Part shown: positions 1 through 7,837 of the stretch, piece by piece
How positions within the stretch are numbered: the first letter of the stretch is position 1
How the letters are laid out: every line of letters begins with the position of its first letter
Assembly: GCA_030037815.1 (NCBI GenBank)
Contig: JASHPZ010000086.1
Coordinates: 1-44,712 of the forward strand
DNA from: Thermoplasmata archaeon
Lineage (GTDB): Archaea > Thermoplasmatota > Thermoplasmata > Lutacidiplasmatales > UBA184
Direction of reading: 5' to 3'
DNA: 44,712 nt
Program-made: the position numbers and the translations under genes
Notes under the pieces: generated by a model
What the model saw: only the letters and a program-made list of their open reading frames with translations
Databases searched by the model: none
What the model was told of the DNA's origin: nothing

Positions 1-735
<735 letters not shown>

Positions 736-751
736 CGCCGCGCCCGAACGA

Positions 752-757
752 CTTATC
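752..757 (+). promoter_or_regulatory. TATA box for the deaminase gene
   Basis: CTTATC lies about 26 nt upstream of the GTG at 780, which is the spacing expected for leaderless archaeal transcription. Confidence 0.55.
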
Positions 758-779
758 CTTCGACCCCGGGTGCGCCGCC

Positions 780-2105
780 GTGGCCGCGCCGCTCGGCATC
801 TCGCCCGTCGTGATCACGGACGCGCTCCTCGTCACGCAGGACGCGCGCCGCCGGGTCGTGCGGGGGGACCTCCGGATCGACTCCGGTCGGTTCACCCACG
901 TCGGACCCGGCGCGCCGAAGGAGGGCGCGGAGGTGCTGGACGGCCGCGGGTTCGCGGCCGTGCCCGGGTTCATCAACACCCACGGCCACGTCGCGATGCA
1001 GCTTCTCCGCGGGATCGCGGACGACCGCGACCTCTCGGGCTTCCTCGAGACGTTGTTCCGCGTGGACGCGGGCCGGACCGAAGCGGACGTCGAAGCCGGC
1101 GCGCGCGCGGGAATCGCCGAGATGCTGCTCGGCGGGACGACCGCGTTCCTGGACCTCTACTACCACGAAGACGCGGTCGCGCGGGCGGTCGAGTCGCTCG
1201 GCATCCGGGGGTTCCTCGGCTGGGCCGTCCTGGACGCCGACAAGACGACCCAACACGGGGTCCCGGTCGAGAACGCGCGGGCGTTCGTGGGGCGCTGGCG
1301 GAACCACCCGACCGTCACGCCGCTCGTCGCGCCGCAGGGCGTGTACGTGTGCAATCGGGAGACGTGGCTGGCCGCGAAGGCGGTCGCCGCGGAGTCGAAC
1401 TCGCTCTGCCACTTCCACCTCTCCGAGACGCGCCGGGAGGTCCACGACCACGTCGCGCAGACGGGCCGGCGCCCCGCCGAGTGGCTCGAGGAGATCGGTT
1501 TCTTCGGGCCGCGGATGGTCGCCGCGCACGCCGTCTGGCTGACCGGCCGGGAGATCCAGATCCTGGGCCAGCGCGCAGTCGGGATCGCCCACTGCGCGAG
1601 CTCGAACCTGAAGCTCGCGTCGGGCGGGTCGGCCCCCATCGTCGAACTGCGCGCGGCCGGGGCCCCGGTCGGGCTCGGGACGGACTCGGTCGCGAGCAAC
1701 AACGCGCTCTCGATGCTGCGCGAGATGCACCTCGCCGGGCTCGTGCAGAAGAACGCCCGGTGGGACGCGGCGGTCCTTCCGGCCCAGGAGCTCCTCGACC
1801 TCGCCACGCTCGGCGGGGCGTCGCTCCTCGGCCGCGCCGCGGACCTGGGGTCCCTCGAGGTGGGGAAGCAGGCCGACTTCTCCCTGTTCCGGCTCGACCA
1901 CCCGACCCTCCTGCCCGCCCGTCCCGAGGCGATCGTGTCGCACCTGGCCTACGCGGCGAGCGACGAAGCGGTCGACACCGTGTTCGTCGCCGGCGAGGCC
2001 GTGGTGCGCGGCCGGGCGCTCCAGAAAGGCAGCTGGGCCGCGATCCGACAGGCCGCCGAGGAGCACGCCGCCGCGCTCTGGGCGGCCCGTGGGCCGGCGA
2101 CCTAG
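780..2105 (+). CDS. 5-methylthioadenosine/S-adenosylhomocysteine deaminase-like amidohydrolase
   Basis: This is a metal-dependent amidohydrolase of the TrzN/MtaD/DadD group, which deaminates adenosine-type nucleosides such as SAH, MTA or 5'-deoxyadenosine to inosine forms. The HGH metal ligands are at residues 68-70. Later come HFHLSE (third His), HAVWL (His) and GTDSVASNN (Asp), followed by a small beta domain re-formed by both termini. At 441 aa it matches the family. The ORF track begins at 648 inside gyrB. I chose GTG 780 because it sits about 26 nt after a TATA-like box and just before the first conserved strand (VVITDALLVT). It follows gyrB by 44 nt and is probably transcribed separately. 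The substrate cannot be fixed from sequence. Guanine deaminase or chlorohydrolase activity is less likely. Confidence 0.85.
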   Translation: MAAPLGISPVVITDALLVTQDARRRVVRGDLRIDSGRFTHVGPGAPKEGAEVLDGRGFAAVPGFINTHGHVAMQLLRGIADDRDLSGFLETLFRVDAGRTEADVEAGARAGIAEMLLGGTTAFLDLYYHEDAVARAVESLGIRGFLGWAVLDADKTTQHGVPVENARAFVGRWRNHPTVTPLVAPQGVYVCNRETWLAAKAVAAESNSLCHFHLSETRREVHDHVAQTGRRPAEWLEEIGFFGPRMVAAHAVWLTGREIQILGQRAVGIAHCASSNLKLASGGSAPIVELRAAGAPVGLGTDSVASNNALSMLREMHLAGLVQKNARWDAAVLPAQELLDLATLGGASLLGRAADLGSLEVGKQADFSLFRLDHPTLLPARPEAIVSHLAYAASDEAVDTVFVAGEAVVRGRALQKGSWAAIRQAAEEHAAALWAARGPAT

Positions 2106-2782
2106 GTCGGCGACGCGCCGACCCAGGCGGCCAACCGCGCCGCGAGCCGCGCCGACACGGTCTCGCGCGCGGGACGGCCGGGGAGCTCCTCCCAGCCGCC
2201 CAGCCGGCCGGCCACGACCGACGGATCGATCCCGAAGACGTGCGCGACGGTCGCCCGGTCGACCGACCACGGCAGGATCCCGTGGTGGAGCAGCGACCGG
2301 GCGGTGGCGTGCTGGGCCGCGCCGCCGACCACGGTCTCGCCGACGAGGAGCACCTCCCCGCGCCCGCTCAGGAGACAGTATTCGTCCGAGAGGCCGGGGG
2401 CCGCGGCCCAGCGGCCGACGACCCCGAATTCCGCGAGCAGCCGGACCACCGGCTCGCCGAAGCGAGCGTACGACCGCGTGAAGTCTCGCCCGACGCGCAC
2501 GTCCGACCGCGGCAACACGACCGACCACGCGAGGTCTCCGGGCTGGTGCAGCACGGCCGCGCCGCCGCTCCCCCGCACGAGGCACGGCAGACCGACCGCC
2601 CGCATCCGCTCGACCACGGACGGGGTCAGGCGGGTCCCGGCGCCGACCGTCACGGCGCGGTCCCGGATCACGCCGACCCGCGCCGCCGCCCTCCCCGCCG
2701 CCAGCATCGCCTCGTCGGCCGCGAGGTTCTCCGCCGCCGTCTCCGCACGAGGCGAAGGGCTCCGCGGCGCCGAACTGTCCAT
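2102..2782 (-). CDS. Lipoate-protein ligase A-like protein (BPL/LplA/LipB fold)
   Basis: This 226-aa protein has the LplA/LipB catalytic-domain layout: NLAADEAML near the N-terminus, then VRGSGGAAVLHQPGDLAWS, the equivalent of the lipoate-binding R-x-S-G-G-G-x-V-x-H segment. Members attach or transfer lipoyl or octanoyl groups to acceptor lysines of 2-oxoacid dehydrogenase E2 or GcvH proteins. No lipoyl acceptor is encoded nearby. The protein is shorter than full two-domain LplA, so it may be a catalytic domain only, or an amidotransferase of the LipM/LipL kind. It overlaps the end of the upstream deaminase by 4 nt tail to tail and is divergent from the thioredoxin-fold gene. The start is ATG 2782. 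Confidence 0.78.
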   Translation of the reverse strand: MDSSAPRSPSPRAETAAENLAADEAMLAAGRAAARVGVIRDRAVTVGAGTRLTPSVVERMRAVGLPCLVRGSGGAAVLHQPGDLAWSVVLPRSDVRVGRDFTRSYARFGEPVVRLLAEFGVVGRWAAAPGLSDEYCLLSGRGEVLLVGETVVGGAAQHATARSLLHHGILPWSVDRATVAHVFGIDPSVVAGRLGGWEELPGRPARETVSARLAARLAAWVGASPT

Positions 2783-2804
2783 CGTTCGCCGGCCAGCGGC
2801 CGCC

Positions 2805-2820
2805 GCTCAAAACGCTATGA
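2805..2820. promoter_or_regulatory. Compact divergent promoter, lipoate ligase / redoxin
   Basis: GCTATGA (2814-2820) lies about 25 nt upstream of the redoxin ATG. On the minus strand GTTTTGAG (2805-2812) lies about 27 nt from the ligase ATG. The two start codons are only 59 nt apart, so the promoters are nested. Confidence 0.45.
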
Positions 2821-2841
2821 GGGCGGTCCGCTCGTTCGGGC

Positions 2842-3393
2842 ATGGCCGAACTCCAGGACTTCCGCCTCCACCCGGGCGACCCCGCCCCCGACTTCGCGCT
2901 CCCGGGGGTGGACGGGAAGACCGTCCGCCTCGCGGACTTCTCCGGGCGGAAGCTCCTCGTGGTCGCGTTCTGGTGCAACCACTGCCCGTACGTACGGGCG
3001 TGGGAAGGGCGGATGGTCGCGCTCGGTCGGAAGTACGGCGCGGACGGCGTCGGGTTCGTGCTGATCAACTCGAACGACGCCCGCGCGTACCCGGACGACC
3101 GGCTGGAGGCGATGGTGGCCCGCGCCCGGGAACAGGGGTACCCGTTCCCGTACCTGCAGGACGAGACCCAGGACGTCGCCCGGGCCTACGGGGCCCTGGT
3201 CACGCCACACGTGATGGTGTTCGACGCGGACCGGCGGCTGATCTACCAGGGCCGGATCGACGACAACCACCAGCGGGCCGACCTCGTCACCCACTCGTAC
3301 CTGGATGCCGCGATCGCCCAGGGGCTCCGCGGGGCGCCCGTCGAACCGGCCGAGCTACCGGTGCTCGGGTGCACCGTGAAGTGGCGGGCCTGA
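2842..3393 (+). CDS. Thioredoxin-fold redoxin (AhpC/TSA-like)
   Basis: This 183-aa thioredoxin-like protein belongs to the redoxin group with a CNHCPYVR active-site motif (about residue 49), inside FWCNHCPYV. The N-terminal APDFALPGVDGKTVRLADF strand and the late cis-proline segment VTPHVMVFD are typical. The C-terminal LGCTVKW motif is characteristic of this subgroup. The probable role is thiol-disulfide exchange or peroxide handling in the cytoplasm; no signal peptide is seen. Its 3' end overlaps the convergent nop5 gene by 39 nt. The start is the ATG about 25 nt after a TATA-like GCTATGA. Exact substrates are unknown. Confidence 0.85.
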   Translation: MAELQDFRLHPGDPAPDFALPGVDGKTVRLADFSGRKLLVVAFWCNHCPYVRAWEGRMVALGRKYGADGVGFVLINSNDARAYPDDRLEAMVARAREQGYPFPYLQDETQDVARAYGALVTPHVMVFDADRRLIYQGRIDDNHQRADLVTHSYLDAAIAQGLRGAPVEPAELPVLGCTVKWRA

Positions 3394-4398
3394 TCGACCC
3401 CGGCCGCGCGGCGACTTCGGGGCACCGCGCCGCGCCTTCAGGTCCGCGCGGCGCGCCTCGAAGGCGCGGGCGAGTTCGGGGCGGACGGGCGCGTGCTGCA
3501 GGTCCAGGCGGGCCGCGATGACGACCTTTCCGGCGAGCGCGCGCGCGAGCTTGCCCCGCTCCTTCCGGGGGGCCGACTGGATCGCGGGGTAGAGGAACAG
3601 GAGCCCGTGGCGGGGCGGGGGCGCGCGGCCCCGCAGGTGCTCGAAGAACGCCCGCTCCGCCCCGAGCACCTGCACGGTGGACGCGGGCAATCGCGCGAGC
3701 CGCGCGAGCCCTCCGGCCTGGGCGAGCATCCGGGCGGCGAGGTCCGGGCCGAGGAGCGCGGCGAGATTCGGGGTCCTCTGCGGGGTCGCGTCCGCGACGG
3801 CCTGGGCGAGCGCGGCCTGCGCGCTCTCGACCTCCCGATACAATTGCGCGAGGCGGCGCCGCGCGTTCCGCAGCGGCTCGTCGCCCGGGCCGAGCGGGCT
3901 CGTCTCGGCGGAGGGCGTCAGGACGCTGTCCGCGGCCCGCCCGTGGTCCCCCGGGTCGAGCCCGGGGGCGTCCCGCGCCGCCCAGCTGCCCAACCGCTCG
4001 CCCACGAGGTTCTTCACGCGGTCCAAATCGGCCGCGGCGCGCACCGCCTCCTCGACGTGGATCGACGGGTCCCACGCCGCGTCCAACGCGCGTTCGGCGT
4101 CCCGGAGGATCGTCGTGCGCAGACGTCCGGGGTCTCCCGCCTCGAGCTCCACGACGCGCGGCGCGCGCGAGTCGAAACGTGGGCCGTGCTCCGCCAGGCG
4201 CCGGTCCGACGTCACCCACGACCCGACGTCGGGGTCGGCGAGCAACAGTCGCTCTTCCGGCGTGAGGTCGCCCGTCCGGCGCATACGCGCGCGTTCGACC
4301 AACGCGTCGACGTCCGGCGGAGCCTCGGCCGAGCGGACGATCCGGGTCCCGTCGAGAAGATACGTCCCCGACCAGAGCGAAACGAGCGTCCGGGGCAT
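3355..4398 (-). CDS. nop5: Nop5 (NOP56/58-like), C/D box sRNP core protein
   Basis: This is the scaffold of archaeal box C/D ribonucleoproteins. It bridges L7Ae-bound guide RNA and the methyltransferase fibrillarin for 2'-O-methylation of rRNA and tRNA. The Nop domain is clear: NLAALLGPDLAARMLAQAG, then LPASTVQVLGAERAFFEHL, a HGLLFLYP segment, and RGKLARALAGKVVIAARLD. A coiled-coil stretch around residues 180-215 precedes it. At 347 aa it is slightly short; the N-terminal fibrillarin-binding domain is compact. The tail (after about residue 310) is rich in Arg, Pro and Gly. Fibrillarin, the usual neighbour in archaea, is absent here. The gene end overlaps the convergent redoxin gene by 39 nt. 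I see no strong TATA box in the 182 nt upstream. Confidence 0.9.
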   Translation of the reverse strand: MPRTLVSLWSGTYLLDGTRIVRSAEAPPDVDALVERARMRRTGDLTPEERLLLADPDVGSWVTSDRRLAEHGPRFDSRAPRVVELEAGDPGRLRTTILRDAERALDAAWDPSIHVEEAVRAAADLDRVKNLVGERLGSWAARDAPGLDPGDHGRAADSVLTPSAETSPLGPGDEPLRNARRRLAQLYREVESAQAALAQAVADATPQRTPNLAALLGPDLAARMLAQAGGLARLARLPASTVQVLGAERAFFEHLRGRAPPPRHGLLFLYPAIQSAPRKERGKLARALAGKVVIAARLDLQHAPVRPELARAFEARRADLKARRGAPKSPRGRGRSGPPLHGAPEHR

Positions 4399-4551
4399 GA
4401 CTCACTCCGGGCCGGGCGGCGGCCGGGTCCCGCGGCGGCCCGCGATCTCGTCGCGCGGAGCGGCTCCCCGAAACGGCCGGCGGGCGTCGATCCCCCCGGC
4501 CGTCGACAACCTCTTCCCTCGGCTCCGCACGGTCGGCCGAGAGCACCTGAG

Positions 4552-4558
4552 ATAAATA
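4552..4558 (+). promoter_or_regulatory. TATA box for crotonase gene
   Basis: ATAAATA is centred 26 nt upstream of ATG 4581, so the transcript is probably leaderless. Confidence 0.7.
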
Positions 4559-4580
4559 GCGCGGCCCGGGTCCGCCGCCG

Positions 4581-5468
4581 ATGAGCGCGGACCCGACCGC
4601 TTCCCTCGTGCGCGCCGAGATGCGAGGACCCGTCCGGATCCTGACCCTGGACCACCCGCCCGTGAACGTGCTGTCGAAGCCGGTCCTCGAGTCGCTCGTG
4701 GAACGATTGGACGAAGCCGAACGCGACCCGGCGACCCGCGCGGTCGTGCTCGCGAGCGCGGCTCCGAAGGCGTTCGCCGCCGGCGCGGACATTCGGGAGA
4801 TGGCCGGCATGGGTCCGGCCGAAGCCCAAGTGCACGGCCACCGGGGGCAATCCACGACCCGACACATCGAACGACTTCCCCTCCCGGTGATCGCCGCCGT
4901 GCACGGCGTCTGCCTCGGCGGAGGATGCGAGATCGCGCTCGCGTGCGACCTGATCGTCGCGAGCGACGACGCGCAGTTCGGACAGCCCGAGATCAACCTG
5001 GGCGTCATGCCGGGGTGGGGCGGGACGCGCCGACTCCCCCGCCGCATCGGCGCGGCGCGGGCGCGACGTTGGATCTTGACGGGTCGTCCCGTCTCGGCCG
5101 CCGACGCCGCCGCGGCCGGGCTGGTCGACCGCGTGGTCGCCCGGGCCGACTTGCTTCCGACCGCGATCGCGGTCGCGGAGGAGCTTGCGGGGAAGCCGCC
5201 GCTCGCCGTCGCGGCCGCGAAGTTCGCCCTGCTCGCGTCGATCGACCCGGTGGTCGATGCCGGCCTCGAGTACGAACTCGAACTGTGGGCCCGCCTGTTC
5301 GGAACTCGCGGTCAACAGGAAGGGATGTCGGCGTTCCTGGCGAAGCGCGCGCCGGCGCCGCCCCGCCGCGACGACTGGGACTCCGAATCCGCGGGATTCC
5401 CTTGGGCGCGGGGGGAACAGTCGTCGGAGCCAAAGCGAAATAAGGTCGAGCGCCCGGACGGCGGCTAG
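4581..5468 (+). CDS. Enoyl-CoA hydratase/isomerase (crotonase family)
   Basis: This 295-aa crotonase acts on CoA thioesters, as in fatty-acid beta-oxidation or hydroxybutyrate-type pathways. The oxyanion-hole segments AAGADIREM and GVCLGGGCEIALACD are present. Both acidic catalytic residues of true hydratases are kept: Glu in GGCEIAL and Glu in GQPEINLGVMPGWGGT. The C-terminal trimerisation helix is followed by a charged, poorly conserved tail of about 30 residues. No other beta-oxidation gene is adjacent. The start is ATG 4581 directly after a clear TATA box. The promoter of the downstream tRNA-Thr lies inside the 3' end of this gene. The exact substrate is unknown. Confidence 0.88.
   Translation: MSADPTASLVRAEMRGPVRILTLDHPPVNVLSKPVLESLVERLDEAERDPATRAVVLASAAPKAFAAGADIREMAGMGPAEAQVHGHRGQSTTRHIERLPLPVIAAVHGVCLGGGCEIALACDLIVASDDAQFGQPEINLGVMPGWGGTRRLPRRIGAARARRWILTGRPVSAADAAAAGLVDRVVARADLLPTAIAVAEELAGKPPLAVAAAKFALLASIDPVVDAGLEYELELWARLFGTRGQQEGMSAFLAKRAPAPPRRDDWDSESAGFPWARGEQSSEPKRNKVERPDGG
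5438..5444 (+). promoter_or_regulatory. TATA box for tRNA-Thr
   Basis: AAATAAG is centred 29 nt upstream of the mature tRNA 5' end and lies within the 3' end of the crotonase gene. Confidence 0.6.
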
Positions 5469-5469
5469 C

Positions 5470-5542
5470 GCCGCGGTGGCTCAGCTGGCAGAGCGGCTCC
5501 TTGGTAAGGAGCAGGCCGAGGGTTCAAATCCCTCCCGCGGCT
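5470..5542 (+). tRNA. tRNA-Thr (GGT)
   Basis: A full cloverleaf can be drawn by hand. The acceptor is GCCGCGG/CCGCGGC (7 bp), the D-arm GCTC/GAGC, the anticodon arm GCTCC-TTGGTAA-GGAGC with anticodon GGT, and the T-arm GAGGG-TTCAAAT-CCCTC. The discriminator is T, and CCA is not encoded. There is no intron. Confidence 0.95.
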
Positions 5543-5602
5543 TCCAATCACCGTTTTCGGCGGGACGATACCGGCGGGCCGCCGAGCGGTTTTCATAGAA
5601 GT

Positions 5603-5741
5603 ATGACCACTGCGGCCATCGTTCTCGACCCTGACGGCAACCGCCATCCCCGTTTCTCCGGAGACGCGGAAGCTCCTGAAGGGACTCAAGACCCGTGGAG
5701 CGAACTATGACGACGTCATTCGCCCGTGGGGCGACCGTTGA
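5603..5741 (+). pseudogene. Possible eroded VapB-like antitoxin fragment
   Basis: The frame ending at 5741 reads TAIPVSPETRKLLKGLKT then RGANYDDVIRPWGDR. This resembles small archaeal antitoxins and RHH-like proteins of the pattern 'IPVSEETxxLLKxLK...YDEVIRRL'. In that frame no ATG, GTG or TTG lies between the preceding stop and the conserved part. A plausible start, ATG ACC ACT (5603), is in another frame and runs into a TGA at 5708. A single frameshift between about 5617 and 5631 would join them. No PIN-domain toxin is adjacent. This is either a remnant or a sequencing frameshift. Confidence 0.35.
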
Positions 5742-6002
5742 GCACCGAGCCCGGACGCCAATGCCCCCGGGCCGGCCGGGCTGAGGATACCCGTTCGCCG
5801 CCTCCCTTCTCCGACTCCGTTCCAGCCTGGCTCGTCCCAACTCCCGACGCGTGGATTCACTGCCGGCGGCTCGATGACTCCCCCCGTCCACGCGCCCCAT
5901 CGTACGGGATTGCCTGAGGGAGCCGGTCGAAACCCCGGCGCGGTCGGCGGACCGGGCGTCGATCCGCGCCGTCCGCGGTGTTTCACCACCCCTCCCGGGG
6001 GA

Positions 6003-6008
6003 TTTATT
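6003..6008 (+). promoter_or_regulatory. TATA box for VOC/permease pair
   Basis: TTTATT is centred 30 nt upstream of ATG 6036. Confidence 0.5.
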
Positions 6009-6035
6009 CGACCCCGCGGGGGTGGGCGGGTCGCC

Positions 6036-6425
6036 ATGAGCGGTCAGGTCGGCCACTTCGAGATTCCGGCGGACAACGTCGAGCGCGCGAAGAAGTTCTA
6101 CGCGGGAGCGCTCGGTTGGAAGACGACCGAAGTCCCCGGCATGGACTACACGATGGTCACGACCAGCCCGGTCGACGAGCAGGGCATGCCGAAAGAGCCC
6201 GGCTCGATCGGGGGCGGGATCGGGAAGCGCGGCCCGATCCTCGAGCACCCGGTGGTGACGATCGTCGTCGACGACATCTCGGCGGCGGAGAAGACGATCG
6301 AACGGCACGGCGGGAAGGTCGTCCGCCGCAAGGAGCCGATCGGGGACGGCAGCATGGGCTTCACCGCCTACTTCAAGGACAGCGAAGGGAACACGGTCGG
6401 CCTCTACCAGTGGCCGAAGAGCTAG
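6036..6425 (+). CDS. VOC (glyoxalase/bleomycin-resistance fold) family protein
   Basis: This 129-aa protein shows two beta-alpha-beta-beta-beta modules. The first starts GHFEIPADNVERAKKFYAGALGWK and the second VTIVVDDISAAEKTIERHGG, ending in DSEGNTVGLYQ. This is the common VOC pattern, with His near the start and Glu in 'EGN' as potential metal ligands. Such small proteins are often annotated as glyoxalase-like, but the substrate is unpredictable. The ORF track extends to 5874. I took ATG 6036 because it follows a TATA-like box by about 30 nt and starts right at the fold. Its stop overlaps the permease start by 16 nt. Confidence 0.85.
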   Translation: MSGQVGHFEIPADNVERAKKFYAGALGWKTTEVPGMDYTMVTTSPVDEQGMPKEPGSIGGGIGKRGPILEHPVVTIVVDDISAAEKTIERHGGKVVRRKEPIGDGSMGFTAYFKDSEGNTVGLYQWPKS

Positions 6426-7723
6426 GCGCGGCCGAACCTCCTCCCGCGGCGGGATCTTCTAGCCCCCACTCCGGATTCCGCCGCGTTCTCCGCACGCCCC
6501 AGGCGATCGCGATCTACGTCAGTTCGGTGCTCGGTTCGGGGATCCTCGTCCTCCCCGGACTCGCCGCGCGGATCGCCGGCCCGGCGTCCCTCGTGGCGTG
6601 GGCGTTGCTCGCCGCCGCGAGCGTGCCGTTCGCCTGGACGTTCGCGTCGCTCTCCGCCCGTCGGCCCGCCGCGGGGGGGATCTATGCGTTCGCCCGGGAC
6701 GCGTTCGGACGGGAACTCGCGACCGTCACCGGTTGGCTGTTCGCGCTCTGGCAGGTCGTCGGCGCCCCGGCGGTCGCGCTGATCGCCGCCTCCTACCTCG
6801 CGTACGCGTTCCCGCTCGACCGCCCCGAGTCGTTCGTGCTCGGTTTCGCGCTGGTCGCGCTCGCGTTCCTGATCAACCTGCGCGGGATCGTGCTCTCGAG
6901 CCGGGTCCAGGTCGCGGTCCTCGCGGCGATCGTGCTCCTGTTGGTCGCGGCCGTCGCGGTCGCGGGACCCCGGGTCCGGCCGTCGCAGTTCACGCCGTTC
7001 CTGCCGGGGGGGCCGCTCTCGGTCGGCGTCGCGGCCGCCCTGATCTTCTGGTCGTTCCTCGGCTACGAGAACGTCTCGAACGTCGCCGAGGAGTTCGCGG
7101 ACCCGCGCCGCGACCTCCCCCGGTCGGTCGGGGCGAGCCTCGCGCTCGTCGGGGGGCTCTACTTCGCCGTCGCGTTCGTGACCGTCGGCACGGGCGCGTA
7201 CCGGGCGGGCGGCGGCGTGGCGCCGTTCGCGGCGCTCCTCGCCGACGTGTTTGGGCCGTACGCGGCGGCGGGCACGGCCGTCCTCGCCGCGGGCGTCGTG
7301 TTCGCGGTGCTGAACGCCTACACCGCGGGGCTCGCGCGCGTCACCTACGCGACCGCGCGCGACGGCGGGCTGCCGCGGGGGCTCTCCCACCTGAACCCGG
7401 TCTCGCGGGTGCCCGACCGCGCGCTGTGGGCGCTGTTCCTCGGGTCGGCCGTCGTCTTCGGCGTCTACTACGTCGCCGACGTCGGCCTGACGACCGCGCT
7501 CCTGGTCGCGAGCGGCGCCGCGATCGTCGTCTACGTGCTCGGCACGGCCGCCGCGTGGCGGCTGTTCCGCCGCATGCGCCCGGTCCCGCAGGGGCTGGTC
7601 GTGACGGCGGGCGTCGCCTGCGGGATCTCGGTCGCGGTCGCGCCGTTCCTGGGAATCTATCTGGCGGTCAGCCTGGCCGTCGGCGCCGCGGCGTTCGCGT
7701 TCGCCCACTTCCGGGCCCGGTAG
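6410..7723 (+). CDS. APC-family amino acid permease
   Basis: This 437-aa integral membrane protein has about 12 hydrophobic segments. The first carries the APC motif SSVLGSGILVLPG, in which the unwound Gly region of TM1 binds substrate. FWSFLGYENVSNVAEEFADPRRDLPRS is the TM6 and following-loop signature of this superfamily. It likely imports an amino acid or polyamine by proton symport. The GTG at 6410 is the only reasonable start and overlaps the upstream VOC gene by 16 nt, suggesting translational coupling. The ORF-track start at 5978 reads through the VOC gene in another frame and is spurious. Confidence 0.88.
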   Translation: MAEELGAAEPPPAAGSSSPHSGFRRVLRTPQAIAIYVSSVLGSGILVLPGLAARIAGPASLVAWALLAAASVPFAWTFASLSARRPAAGGIYAFARDAFGRELATVTGWLFALWQVVGAPAVALIAASYLAYAFPLDRPESFVLGFALVALAFLINLRGIVLSSRVQVAVLAAIVLLLVAAVAVAGPRVRPSQFTPFLPGGPLSVGVAAALIFWSFLGYENVSNVAEEFADPRRDLPRSVGASLALVGGLYFAVAFVTVGTGAYRAGGGVAPFAALLADVFGPYAAAGTAVLAAGVVFAVLNAYTAGLARVTYATARDGGLPRGLSHLNPVSRVPDRALWALFLGSAVVFGVYYVADVGLTTALLVASGAAIVVYVLGTAAAWRLFRRMRPVPQGLVVTAGVACGISVAVAPFLGIYLAVSLAVGAAAFAFAHFRAR

Positions 7724-7765
7724 GGCCCGCGCGCGGTCGGCCCGGTCGAATTCCCGGTCCCGGTT

Positions 7766-7773
7766 ACATATAT
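7766..7773 (+). promoter_or_regulatory. TATA box for ABC permease gene
   Basis: ACATATAT lies 65-72 nt upstream of GTG 7838, implying a short 5' UTR of about 40 nt, unlike most genes here. Confidence 0.6.
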
Positions 7774-7837
7774 CGGGGGCCGGCTCCGGGCGCACGGGCC
7801 GCGAGGGGGAGCGGCCGGTATCGCAATCCGACCGAAC

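Larger units (their letters stand above)
5543..6035. other. Intergenic stretch of about 490 nt
   Basis: The stretch holds a possible eroded antitoxin (5603-5741) and the TATA box of the VOC gene near its end. I looked for RNase P RNA, SRP RNA, C/D-box and riboswitch signatures and saw nothing convincing between 5742 and 6000. The six-frame ORFs here lack family features. Confidence 0.5.

Noticed and set aside
753-3068. 771-aa minus-strand ORF and 764-aa plus-strand ORF (770-3064)
   Set aside because: Both are Arg/Gly/Pro-rich shadows of the deaminase, ligase and redoxin genes. Very high GC removes stop codons from other frames.
5501-5710. 69-aa ORF starting inside tRNA-Thr
   Set aside because: Most of it lies in the tRNA gene and no conserved pattern is seen. 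Its ATG at 5603 is treated only as the possible old start of the eroded antitoxin.
5742-6000. Possible structured ncRNA such as RNase P or SRP RNA
   Set aside because: No conserved core motifs of these RNAs could be found on either strand.
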